From Oscillospiraceae bacterium (lineage in GTDB: Bacteria; Bacillota; Clostridia; Oscillospirales; Oscillospiraceae), in assembly GCA_902795045.1 (NCBI GenBank), contig CADBJU010000021.1, forward strand, positions 56,143 to 120,142: a stretch of DNA of 64,000 bases, read 5' to 3'. The translations under genes were made by a program, and so were the position numbers. Each line of letters starts with the position of its first letter. Position 1 is the stretch's first letter. The notes below the pieces were generated by a model that searched no databases, was not told the DNA's origin, and saw only the letters and a list, made by a program, of their open reading frames with translations. Positions 24,234 to 32,368 of the stretch are shown piece after piece.

Positions 24234-26108
24234 ATGGCACTCGACTATCGCAAATGCGCTGAAGAGATCGCCGCCAACATAGGCGGTGGATCGAACGTCA
24301 TCAGCGCTGCGCACTGCGCCACCCGACTGAGGCTGGTTATCGCGGATAACAGCAAGGTCAACAAGGAAGCGCTGGAGAACATTGACGGCGTCAAGGGCAT
24401 GTTCGAATCCAACGGACAGCTCCAGCTCATTATCGGCACCGGCACCGTAAACAAGGTCTACGACGAGTTCCTGGCAGTCACCGGCGCCTCCGCCGCCTCG
24501 AAGGCCGATGTCAAAGCCGCCGCTGCCTCCCGCATGCCTTTGTGGAAAAAGATCCTCAAGACCCCCGGCGATGTGTTCGTCCCCATTCTGCCCGCCATCG
24601 TGGCCTCCGGCCTGATGATGGGTATTGTCGAAGCCATCCCGAAGTTCTGGCCTGCCTTCGGCAACAGCGACTGGTTCTCCTTCCTTGACCTCGTCGCCAA
24701 CACCGCCTTCGCCCTGCTGCCTGTCCTGGTGGCGATCTCCTCCGCCCGCGTCTTCGGCGGCAACATCTTCCTCGGCGCTGTCATCGGTCTGATGATGGTC
24801 CACCCCGCCCTCATCAACGCCTGGACCGTCGGCAACTACGCCCCCGGCGAGATCCCCGTATGGCACCTGTTCTTCTTCAAGGTACAGCAGGTAGGCTATC
24901 AGGGCCACGTCATCCCGGTCATCCTGGCAGTATTGCTGATGAGCACGGTCGAGAAATGGCTGCACAAGCATGTGCCCGAAATGATCGACCTCTTCGTCAC
25001 CCCGCTGTGCACCGTCCTCATTACCGCCTTTGTCACCTTCACCGTCATCGGCCCCATCTTCTCCGTGTTTGAAAGCTGGGTGCTCGTCGGTGCCGAGAAG
25101 CTCATCACCATCGGCCACGGTGCCGGCGCCGCCGTCATGGGCGCTATCTACCCGCTGACCGTCGTCATGGGCCTGCACCACATGTACAACGTTATCGAGG
25201 CCGGCATGATCTCCTCCACCGGCGTCAACTTCTGGATGCCCATCGCCTCCGCAGCAAACTTCGCCCAGTTCGGCGCGTGCCTTGCGGTCGCACTCAAGTG
25301 CAAAAACCAGAAGACCAAGAGTGTGGCTCTGCCCTCCTCCCTGTCCGCCTCCCTCGGCATCACCGAGCCCGCCATCTTCGGTATCAACTTCCGCTTCATG
25401 AAGCCCTTCATCGCCGGCATGATCGGCGGCGCGGTCGGCTCCTTCTTCTCCACCTGGATGCACGGCATCAACGCCAAGGGCGAGATCGTGAAGTTCGGCG
25501 CCACCACCTACGGCGTCACCGGTATCCCCGGCATCCCCGCCGTCAACAACGTCCCCATGTACATCGTTGAGCTTTGCATCGCGTCCGGCATCGCCTTCGC
25601 CATCACCTGGTTCATCTGGAAGGAAGACGCCCCCGCGAAGAAAGCCAAGAAGGGTGCGGAAGAGCCCCCGAAGGACATGCCTGTCGTCGTCCGCTGCTCC
25701 GCAGGCGAGCTCAAGCAGCCCGTGGAAGGCAAGGTAATCGACCGCGAGAGCATCCCCGATGAGACCTTCGCCACCGGCATCCTCGGCGACGGCATCGGCG
25801 TCGAGCCCACGAGCGGCACGGTTCTCGCTCCCTTTGACGGCACCGTCACCTCTGTCTTCGACACCAAGCACGCCGTCACCCTTGAGAAGGACGGCATGGA
25901 AGTCCTCATCCACATCGGCGTCAACACCGTCAACATGAACGGCGACGGCTTCACCGCCTATGTCAAGGAGGGCGACGAGGTCAAGGCGGGCCAGCGTCTG
26001 CTGGGCTTTGACAGCGCCAAGATCAAGGCCGCCGGCTACAGCGACTGTGTCGTCATGCTGCTGACAAACTCCGACGATCTCGACGACGTCGAGTGCGGAC
26101 TGAAATAA
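24234..26108 (+). CDS. PTS glucosides/sucrose-type EIIBCA transporter
   Basis: A 624-residue sugar permease and kinase. EIIB (residues 1-85) has the phosphorylated Cys28 in AHCATRLRL. The EIIC membrane domain (about 100-460) contains VVMGLHHMYNVIEAGMI and SLGITEPAIFGIN, as in sucrose, trehalose and beta-glucoside systems. EIIA (about 480-624) has the active His560 in VLIHIGVNTV. ATG 24234 follows AAGGAGAG; the longer frame runs through a repeat. With amylosucrase and fructokinase alongside, sucrose is the likely substrate, delivered as sucrose 6-phosphate; trehalose or a glucoside remains possible. Confidence 0.87.
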   Translation: MALDYRKCAEEIAANIGGGSNVISAAHCATRLRLVIADNSKVNKEALENIDGVKGMFESNGQLQLIIGTGTVNKVYDEFLAVTGASAASKADVKAAAASRMPLWKKILKTPGDVFVPILPAIVASGLMMGIVEAIPKFWPAFGNSDWFSFLDLVANTAFALLPVLVAISSARVFGGNIFLGAVIGLMMVHPALINAWTVGNYAPGEIPVWHLFFFKVQQVGYQGHVIPVILAVLLMSTVEKWLHKHVPEMIDLFVTPLCTVLITAFVTFTVIGPIFSVFESWVLVGAEKLITIGHGAGAAVMGAIYPLTVVMGLHHMYNVIEAGMISSTGVNFWMPIASAANFAQFGACLAVALKCKNQKTKSVALPSSLSASLGITEPAIFGINFRFMKPFIAGMIGGAVGSFFSTWMHGINAKGEIVKFGATTYGVTGIPGIPAVNNVPMYIVELCIASGIAFAITWFIWKEDAPAKKAKKGAEEPPKDMPVVVRCSAGELKQPVEGKVIDRESIPDETFATGILGDGIGVEPTSGTVLAPFDGTVTSVFDTKHAVTLEKDGMEVLIHIGVNTVNMNGDGFTAYVKEGDEVKAGQRLLGFDSAKIKAAGYSDCVVMLLTNSDDLDDVECGLK

Positions 26109-26296
26109 AGCTGCCCTCTCCGCCCTTCGGGCACCTCTCCCAAAGGGAGAGGCAGGTTTTTGGCTCCCTCTCCGAGGGAACTGGCACCAGTGCTCACACT
26201 GGTGACTGAGGGAGTTGTCTGTCTAAGTACAGACCCCTTCCACCGCTGAAGCGGTCCCCCTCCCCCAATCGCCGCAAGCGCCTGGGGGAGGCAAGA
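26109..26296. repeat. REP-like palindromic element, copy A4
   Basis: Tandem palindromes: CCTCTCCCAAAGGGAGAGG, CTCCCTCTCCGAGGGA with CACCAGTG...CACTGGTG, CCACCGCTGAAGCGGT and CCTCCCCCA...TGGGGGAGG. It fills the gap between the EII gene and ptsH. Confidence 0.75.
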
Positions 26297-26317
26297 ATAA
26301 AAATTGGAGGTAAACCA

Positions 26318-26578
26318 ATGAAATCTTTTGATTACGTCATCACCGATCCTGTGGGCATCCACGCCCGCCCCGCCGGCATCCTGGTCAAGGAAGTCAAGAA
26401 CTACAAGGACTCCACCATCACCCTCACCAAGGGCGAGAAGAGCGTGAACCTGCTCAAGCTGATGGCCCTCATGCAGATGGGCATCAAGCAGGGCGACAAA
26501 GTCACCGTTACCGTCGAGGGCGGCGACGAGGAAGCTGTCTGCGCCAAGATCGAAGAGTTCTTCAAGGCCAACATGTAA
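26318..26578 (+). CDS. ptsH: HPr phosphocarrier protein
   Basis: An 86-residue general PTS phosphocarrier passing phosphate from enzyme I to EIIA. Active His15 is in GIHARPAG. The region that normally holds regulatory Ser46 (VNLKSIMGVM in Bacillus) reads VNLLKLMALM, with lysine at that position, so phosphorylation by HPr kinase there is not possible; Ser42 is nearby but not equivalent. GGAGG lies 8 bases before the ATG. It is encoded between EII and enzyme I, so general and sugar-specific PTS parts share one operon. Confidence 0.95.
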   Translation: MKSFDYVITDPVGIHARPAGILVKEVKNYKDSTITLTKGEKSVNLLKLMALMQMGIKQGDKVTVTVEGGDEEAVCAKIEEFFKANM

Positions 26579-26592
26579 TTCCAATACCGACA

Positions 26593-26628
26593 AGATACGG
26601 CTGCCCCTGCGACAGCCGTATCTATTTT
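26593..26628 (+). terminator. Hairpin terminator after ptsH
   Basis: Stem AGATACGGCTG / CAGCCGTATCT with a 9-nt loop, followed by a short T-rich stretch (ATTTTC). Probably partial, since enzyme I follows. Confidence 0.7.
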
Positions 26629-26767
26629 CAATTGCGAACAAGTTTCGCAATTGAGTTGCTCGCGCTTATCGCACGCGGCAAAGCGTGATATGCCGCGTTT
26701 GGTCGGCGCGAGGCCTCACGAAGCTCGGCTTAGTGTGTTTTTGAGGCGGCAAAGCTGCCTCAAAAAC
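26629..26767 (+). repeat. Multi-hairpin dispersed element, family D copy 1
   Basis: 139 bp. Hairpin 1 is CAATTGCGAA/TTCGCAATTG. The core, CTCGCGCTTATCGCACGCGGC through GCCGCGTTTGGTCGGCGCGAG (read as two words), forms a CTCGCGC/GCGCGAG stem around a GCGGC/GCCGC hairpin. Hairpin 3 is GTTTTTGAGGC/GCCTCAAAAAC. Two other copies are at 47238-47375 (inverted) and 56830-56966. It lies between ptsH and ptsI. Confidence 0.85.
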
Positions 26768-26821
26768 GATTTTATTATTGTGATCTATCGTCTTTCATTA
26801 TTTTGAGAGGAGTTAACCATT

Positions 26822-28501
26822 ATGATTTCCATTCAGGGCAAGGGCGTATCCACCGGTGTCGCCGCAGGTCCCCTTTACTTCTATCAGCGCGCCAAGGCCA
26901 CCATCCACCGCTATGAGATCGTCGATGTCGACGCCGAATGGGCCCGCTTCAAGGCCGCCCAGGCCAAGGCCATCGAGCAGCTGGGCGTGCTGGCCGAGAA
27001 GGCGCGCGAGGAGGCAGGCGACGAGGCCGCCATGCTCTTTGAGACCCATCAGCTTATGGCGGAGGACCTCGACTACGAGGAGGCCATCGAGGAGCTCATC
27101 AAGAACGAAAAGCAGAACGCCGAGTCCGTGGTCACCGATGTTGCCGCCCAGTTTGCGGAGATGTTCGCCTCCATGGACGACAGCTACATGCAGGCCCGTG
27201 CCGCCGACGTGAAGGACGTGTCCACCCGCATCATCGCGATTCTCTCCGGTGTTGTGCAGGGCGGCATCGACTCCGACGTGCCCGTCATCCTCGCAGCCGA
27301 CGATCTCGCCCCCTCCGAGACCGTGCAGCTTGACAAGTCCAAGATCCTGGGCTTCATCACCGCAGGCGGCTCCGGTTCCAGCCACACCGCCATTCTCGCC
27401 CGCACCATGGGCATCCCTGCCATCATCGGCGTGGGCGACCAGCTCAAGCCCGAGTATGAGGGCCGCGAGGTCATCGCCGACGGCGGCACCGGCAACGTGG
27501 TCATCGACCCCGACGAGCCCACCCGCGACCGCCTCATGGCAAAGCGGGCCGAGCTTCTCAAGCGCCAGGAGCTCTTAAATCAGCTCAAGGGCCTGTCCAA
27601 CGAGACCAAGGACGGCAGGACCGTGCGCATCTACTGCAACATCGGAAACCCCGAGGACGTGCACGCGGTGCTCGAAAACGACGGTGCCGGCATCGGCCTG
27701 TTCCGCAGCGAGTTCCTCTACCTCAACTGCGACGATTATCCCACCGAGGATTACCAGTTTGAGGCTTACAAAAAGGTCCTCTCCGACATGGGCGGCAAGG
27801 AGGTCGTCATCCGCACGCTGGATATCGGCGCGGACAAGATGATCGAGTACTTCCAGCTGCCGAAGGAGGAAAACCCCGCCCTCGGCAACCGCGCTCTGCG
27901 CATCTGCCTCAACCGCCCCGAGATCTTCCACACCCAGCTGCGCGCCCTCTACCGCGCCTCCGCCTATGGCCGCCTCTCCATCATGTTCCCGATGGTCACC
28001 TCCGTCTGGGAGGTCAAGGAGGCCAAGAAGATGTGCGAGCAGGTCAAGGCCGAGCTCACCGCGGAGGGCATCCCCTACTCCGATGAGGTGGATGTCGGCA
28101 TCATGATCGAGACCCCCGCCGCCGCCGTCATCAGCGACAGGCTGGCAAAGATCGTCGACTTCTTCTCCATCGGCACCAACGACCTGACCCAGTACACTCT
28201 GGCCTGCGACAGGCAGAACAACGACCTGGGCCGCTTCTTTAACGCCCATCACCCCGCCGTGCTGAGGCTTATCAAGATGGTGGCCGAGAACGCCCACAAG
28301 GCGGGCATCTGGTGCGGCATCTGCGGCGAGCTCGGCGCAGATCTTGAGCTGACGGAGACCTTCCTCTCCATCGGCGTGGACGAGCTGTCCGTCTCCCCGC
28401 GCGCGGTCCTCCCGCTCAGGCAGAAGGTGCGCGAGACCACCGTCGCCGACGTGCAGGAGAAGCTGGTCGCCAATCTCATGAGCGACGAGAACGACATCTG
28501 A
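26822..28501 (+). CDS. ptsI: PTS enzyme I (PEP-protein phosphotransferase)
   Basis: A 559-residue enzyme that takes phosphate from PEP and gives it to HPr. The phosphohistidine is His188 in GGSGSSHTAILARTMGIPAI (active-site swivel domain). The PEP-binding barrel has FRSEFLYL, RTLDIGADK, MFPMVTS, GIMIETPAA and FFSIGTNDLTQYTLACDR. Near the C-terminus, IWCGICGELGAD carries the PEP-domain catalytic cysteine. It follows ptsH after a terminator-like hairpin and a family-D element, with GAGAGGAG before the ATG. Confidence 0.97.
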   Translation: MISIQGKGVSTGVAAGPLYFYQRAKATIHRYEIVDVDAEWARFKAAQAKAIEQLGVLAEKAREEAGDEAAMLFETHQLMAEDLDYEEAIEELIKNEKQNAESVVTDVAAQFAEMFASMDDSYMQARAADVKDVSTRIIAILSGVVQGGIDSDVPVILAADDLAPSETVQLDKSKILGFITAGGSGSSHTAILARTMGIPAIIGVGDQLKPEYEGREVIADGGTGNVVIDPDEPTRDRLMAKRAELLKRQELLNQLKGLSNETKDGRTVRIYCNIGNPEDVHAVLENDGAGIGLFRSEFLYLNCDDYPTEDYQFEAYKKVLSDMGGKEVVIRTLDIGADKMIEYFQLPKEENPALGNRALRICLNRPEIFHTQLRALYRASAYGRLSIMFPMVTSVWEVKEAKKMCEQVKAELTAEGIPYSDEVDVGIMIETPAAAVISDRLAKIVDFFSIGTNDLTQYTLACDRQNNDLGRFFNAHHPAVLRLIKMVAENAHKAGIWCGICGELGADLELTETFLSIGVDELSVSPRAVLPLRQKVRETTVADVQEKLVANLMSDENDI

Positions 28502-28672
28502 CCCTCTCCGCCCCAGTGTTGCGACACTGGGGCACCTCCCCCAGAGGGGGGGAGGCAAGTACACGTTTTATACTCGACTTTCCCCCAGAGGGTGTCAAGT
28601 ATGCGATATATACTTGGCTCCCCCTCTGGGGGAGCTGTCACGTCGGCATGCCGCCGTGACTGAGAGGGCCAA
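28502..28672. repeat. REP-like palindromic element, copy A5
   Basis: GCCCCAGTGTTGCGACACTGGGGC hairpin (in two 12-base halves), CCTCCCCCAGAGGGGGGGAGG, and CTCCCCCTCTGGGGGAG, plus CACGTCGGCATGCCGCCGTG. Non-coding spacer between ptsI and the phosphoesterase. Confidence 0.75.
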
Positions 28673-28674
28673 CT

Positions 28675-29172
28675 ATGAAATTCATTGTCTTCTCCGATTC
28701 CCACGGGGTTTCGGCCAATATGATCCGGGCGGTGCAGGCGGAAAAGCCCGATCTGTGTTTCTATCTCGGCGACGGGGAAAACGACCTGCGGCTGCTACAA
28801 AAACGCTTTCCCCGGCTTGCGGTGTATGCCGTGCGCGGCAACTGCGACATGTTTTCCAGCTCGCCGAAAACGCTCATCTGTGCGGCGGGCGGGCTGAAAA
28901 TCTTCATGACCCATGGGCATCTGTACGGCGTCAAGCATGACCCGATCCTGCGGGATCTCACCGAGGCCGCGCTGGAAGCGGACGCTGACGTGGTGCTCTT
29001 CGGGCACACCCACGAGCCGTTCCGGGATCACACCATGGGGATGCATGTCTTAAACCCCGGCAGTATCGGGCCCACGACGCACCCCAGCTACGGCCTGATC
29101 CGCACCGACGGCGAGCGTGTGGAAACCGAAGTCGTTTTCATGGCGCGGGAAAGCGCTCCCTCCGGCTATTGA
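28675..29172 (+). CDS. YfcE/MJ0936-type metallophosphoesterase
   Basis: A 165-residue phosphodiesterase. Metal-binding motifs are in order: FSDSHG (residues 6-11), YLGDGEND, VRGNCD, MTHGH and LFGHTHEP, all conserved for a dinuclear centre. Small members of this family cleave phosphodiesters such as cyclic nucleotides or model substrates; the physiological substrate is usually unknown. It lies between ptsI and fructokinase and may simply be carried in the operon. Confidence 0.9.
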   Translation: MKFIVFSDSHGVSANMIRAVQAEKPDLCFYLGDGENDLRLLQKRFPRLAVYAVRGNCDMFSSSPKTLICAAGGLKIFMTHGHLYGVKHDPILRDLTEAALEADADVVLFGHTHEPFRDHTMGMHVLNPGSIGPTTHPSYGLIRTDGERVETEVVFMARESAPSGY

Positions 29173-29231
29173 CATCGGGGTCCGGCCGGTTTATGATGGC
29201 TGTACCATAAATGATAGGAAGTTGAACTACT

Positions 29232-30203
29232 ATGGATAACAAGCAATTTGACGTTGTCGCCCTGGGCGAGCTGCTGGTCGATTTCACTCAGAACGGCGTG
29301 AGCGGGCAGGGCAACCTGCTCTTCGAGGCAAACCCCGGCGGCGCGCCCGCAAATGTGCTGGCCATGCTTCGCAAGCTCGGCAAGCGCTGTGCTTTCATCG
29401 GCAAGGTGGGCAAGGACAGCTTCGGCGACATGCTGGCAAGAACCGTCGAGGAGGCCGGGATCGATATCCGCGGCCTTCGGCGGGATGCGGATATCCCCAC
29501 GACGCTCGCGGTGGTGCATACCTTCCCGAACGGTGACCGGGATTTCAGCTTCTACCGCAAGCCCGGCGCGGACATCCTGCTGCGCGCCGACGAGCTGGAT
29601 GAGGCGCTTTTGAAGGACTGCCGCATCTTCCACTTCGGCACCCTGTCCCTGACGGACGAGCCGTGCAAAAGCGCAACCGTGAAGGCCTACGAGCTTGCCA
29701 AAGCAGCCGGAGCCCTCATCTCCTTTGACCCGAACCTCCGCCCGCCGCTCTGGAAATCCGAGGCCGACGCGAAGGCCGCCATCGAGTGGGGCCTCCAGCG
29801 CTGCGACATTCTCAAGATCTCCGACAACGAGATCGAGTTCATGACCGGCGAAACGGACTTTGACAAGGGCGCCGCCATTTTGAAGGAGCGCTTCCCCCAG
29901 ATCCGCCTCCTGAACGTCACCGCGGGCGGGGACGGCAGCTTCTCTTATTACGGCGGCAAACGCGTCTTTGTCCCGGCCTGCAAGCTCGGCGGCGTGATCG
30001 AGACCACCGGCGCGGGCGACACCTTCTGCGCAAGCGTGCTGAACTTTATGCTCGAGCACGGACTGGATGAGCTGACCGAGCAGGACATGACCGCCATGCT
30101 GCGCTTTGCCAACACCGCCGCCTACATCGTCACCACGAAAAAAGGCGCCATCCGCTCCATGCCCGAGCGCGAACAGGTGGAAGAGCTGCTGAAAAGGATT
30201 TGA
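29232..30203 (+). CDS. scrK: Fructokinase (PfkB/ribokinase family)
   Basis: A 323-residue sugar kinase phosphorylating fructose. GELLVDFTQ opens the PfkB fold; NPGGAPANVLAMLRKLGK is the family signature 1 (sugar site); FDPNLRPPLWKS is typical of fructokinases; TTGAGDTFCASVL is signature 2, with the catalytic Asp and anion hole. It closes a sugar operon with amylosucrase, whose by-product is fructose, which makes fructose the expected substrate. GGAAG lies upstream of the ATG. Confidence 0.93.
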   Translation: MDNKQFDVVALGELLVDFTQNGVSGQGNLLFEANPGGAPANVLAMLRKLGKRCAFIGKVGKDSFGDMLARTVEEAGIDIRGLRRDADIPTTLAVVHTFPNGDRDFSFYRKPGADILLRADELDEALLKDCRIFHFGTLSLTDEPCKSATVKAYELAKAAGALISFDPNLRPPLWKSEADAKAAIEWGLQRCDILKISDNEIEFMTGETDFDKGAAILKERFPQIRLLNVTAGGDGSFSYYGGKRVFVPACKLGGVIETTGAGDTFCASVLNFMLEHGLDELTEQDMTAMLRFANTAAYIVTTKKGAIRSMPEREQVEELLKRI

Positions 30204-30235
30204 TCCGGATTTCCCCGAGCCGGGAGGATAGCGCT

Positions 30236-31006
30236 ATGCTTTTTGATCTGTTTAAAAAGCAGGAGAAAATCAACGTGCCCGAGATCACAGACGAGATCGA
30301 GAGCCGCATTTACCCCGCCTTAAAGCCCCTTGGCTTCCGCAAGCATGGCCGGACCCTTCATCGTTTTGTGTCCGGCGACATCTCACAGGTCATCCACTTT
30401 CAAAGCGGCATGCCCTTGAAAGGGATGGGCGGTCTGCTGTGTGTGAATTTGGGGATCCGTATACCCGAATGTGTGGAGCAGACTTTTCATCCAAACCCGG
30501 AAAAGAAGAAATACTATCCGGAATACGACTGCACGCTCCGCTCAAGACTGGGCACCGTTTCCGGGAAGAAAGAGACATGGTATGACCTGCGCCGCGGTGC
30601 GGAAAAGATAGCCGCCGATGTGCTGTACCAGATCAACGGAATCGTCCTCCCGGCTTACGATGTGCTGAGCAGCCGAGAGGGAATCCTCGCCCACCGCAGG
30701 GAATACCCCCTGTTTGACACGATAACGCCGCATCTGATCCTGCTGGATGAGTGTATGATCTACGGGCGCCTGGGCGATCTGGCAAAAGCGAAAGAAAAGT
30801 TTGAGGCTTATTACCGCTCCGCTGTGAGTGAATATGAGGATCAAGCAAAAAACGGCAGGCAGCAGTATCTGAAAAAGGGAGAGCGTGTCGTGTACATGGG
30901 GCAGGATATCACCGCCGAGGAGGATGGTTGGGTTACGCTCTACGGGGCGAGCCACCGGCATATAGAATTCCTTGATCAATTGGCCAAGGATCTGAATCTG
31001 AGATAA
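30236..31006 (+). CDS. DUF4304-like protein
   Basis: A 256-residue cytosolic protein. The segment IYPALKPLGFRKHGRTLHRF with the following VIHFQ strand resembles DUF4304, a family found scattered in bacteria, often near immunity or toxin loci, with no known activity. The C-terminal part is unassigned. The ATG at 30236 follows GGGAGG; the earlier ATG at 30200 overlaps the fructokinase stop but has a poor ribosome site and yields an atypical N-terminus. The gene is followed by a MITE-like repeat. Confidence 0.6.
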   Translation: MLFDLFKKQEKINVPEITDEIESRIYPALKPLGFRKHGRTLHRFVSGDISQVIHFQSGMPLKGMGGLLCVNLGIRIPECVEQTFHPNPEKKKYYPEYDCTLRSRLGTVSGKKETWYDLRRGAEKIAADVLYQINGIVLPAYDVLSSREGILAHRREYPLFDTITPHLILLDECMIYGRLGDLAKAKEKFEAYYRSAVSEYEDQAKNGRQQYLKKGERVVYMGQDITAEEDGWVTLYGASHRHIEFLDQLAKDLNLR

Positions 31007-31061
31007 AGCGTAAAGGGCTGCGGCAAACCACAGTTTTCATGCGTTTCAACCCGTCTTAAGC

Positions 31062-31211
31062 GTAGGGGCCGACGCCCTCGGCGGCCCGAGCGGAACAGTC
31101 TAAATTTGTGCAGCAATCCCCGGCGAAATCGTATGTATATTGCGAAATCGCCGGGGATAAGTGCATTTGTTGAGATTCTTCCGCCGGGCCGCCGAGGGCG
31201 TCGGCCCCTAC
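31062..31211. repeat. MITE-like element with 27-bp terminal inverted repeats, copy B2
   Basis: 150 bp. Both ends are identical 27-bp inverted repeats beginning GTAGGGGCCGACGCCCTCGG. The middle carries its own palindrome TCCCCGGCGA/TCGCCGGGGA and is unrelated to the middle of copy B1. Confidence 0.87.
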
Positions 31212-31266
31212 AATCATATGGATTTATTTACCACAAAGCAGAACTATATTGTCGTTTGTTATAGCC

Positions 31267-32220
31267 CTATTTGTAAAAACCCGCATCAGGGTCAAGCTCC
31301 ACGTTCCGAAACAGGGCCGACACCGCCGCGCGGTAGTCCGGGAGCGTGCGCGACTTGAGGATCGCCTTGCCCGCCCGCTCGGAACCTGGGAACATGCACA
31401 GCTGATAAAACCACAGCTCCTTCATGCGCGAGACCGTAAAGTTCGGCGCGAGACCGGAGGCGAGGTATTCCTCCACAAGCCTGTCGTGGAAATTCTCCAG
31501 CTCCCCCGCCGTCAGCGCCGTGCCGCCGCGCAGCTCACGGAACAGAGCGGGGTTGGTCACCGCGCCGCGGCCCAGCATAGCAGCGTTCAGATTTGGATAG
31601 CGTTCCCTGAGTGCTGCGAGATCGGCCGGGGTGAAGGTGTTCCCGTTATATTCCACCGGGAAGGGACACGAAAGCGCGGCGGCAAAGGCTTCGACATCCG
31701 GTTTGCTTTTGTACATGCCGTCCCGGTCACGCACATGCACGATCAGACGCGAGAGCGGGTACTTTCGGTAAACCTCGAGTATGGCGGGAAACTCATCCGC
31801 GCTGTGCAGGCCGAGCCGCGTTTTCACCGACACCCGCAGCGGGCAGCGGGAGAAGATGTCCGCCAGACAATCGTCGAGCTGTCTGCGATCCCCCAGCATC
31901 CCCGCGCCCTTGTGCTTGGCGACCACCGTGCCGGACGGGCAGCCGATGTTGAAATTGACTTCCTCATATCCGAGATCCTCAAGTTCCCGCGCAACCGCGA
32001 GGAAGGGCTCTGCGGCATTGCACAGAAGCTGCGGCACGAGCTTTATGCCTTCGTTGTTCTCCGGCAGCACATCCCGCAGATTGCCCGCCTTGAAGCGGCC
32101 GGTGCTGTCGGGCGCGATGAAGGGAGCGTAGTAGCGGTCAGCTCCCGGGAAAATCTCGGCATGAATGCGCCGGTAGCCGCTGTAGGTGATCCCTTCCATG
32201 GGGGCAAAGCTCAGTTCCAT
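31267..32220 (-). CDS. tRNA-dihydrouridine synthase
   Basis: A 317-residue FMN enzyme reducing uridines in tRNA. MELSFAPMEGIT is the standard Dus start; PQLLCNAAEPF, then NFNIGCPSGTVVAKHKGAGM with the catalytic cysteine, SVKTRLGL, LIVHVRDRDGM and AMLGRGAVTNP follow in order. ATG 32220 is chosen because AAAGGA lies 9 bases upstream; ATG 32238 would put that site inside the gene. Monocistronic, so the Dus subgroup and target position cannot be set. Confidence 0.92.
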   Translation of the reverse strand: MELSFAPMEGITYSGYRRIHAEIFPGADRYYAPFIAPDSTGRFKAGNLRDVLPENNEGIKLVPQLLCNAAEPFLAVARELEDLGYEEVNFNIGCPSGTVVAKHKGAGMLGDRRQLDDCLADIFSRCPLRVSVKTRLGLHSADEFPAILEVYRKYPLSRLIVHVRDRDGMYKSKPDVEAFAAALSCPFPVEYNGNTFTPADLAALRERYPNLNAAMLGRGAVTNPALFRELRGGTALTAGELENFHDRLVEEYLASGLAPNFTVSRMKELWFYQLCMFPGSERAGKAILKSRTLPDYRAAVSALFRNVELDPDAGFYK

Positions 32221-32368
32221 GTGTCGAATCCTTTCCAATTCATGTGCTTCTCCGTATAATATAAGCGATTTGAGAGGGAAAGAAAAGAATTATTTTTGCC
32301 TATGTAACAATATTTTCACATATTTGCACTATAATAAAAGCTGATTATTCTATGAGGAGGGAGAGGCT

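Noticed and set aside
24141-25913. Long minus-strand frame of 590 codons opposite the EIIBCA gene
   Set aside because: It is Asp/Gly/His-rich with no domain, and mirrors the codon bias of the PTS gene. Similar long antisense frames occur opposite groEL (1861-2679), cstA (54014-55600), phnD (15541-16629), potD (37688-38953) and the MoxR/VWA genes (57869-59728); all come from high-GC third positions.
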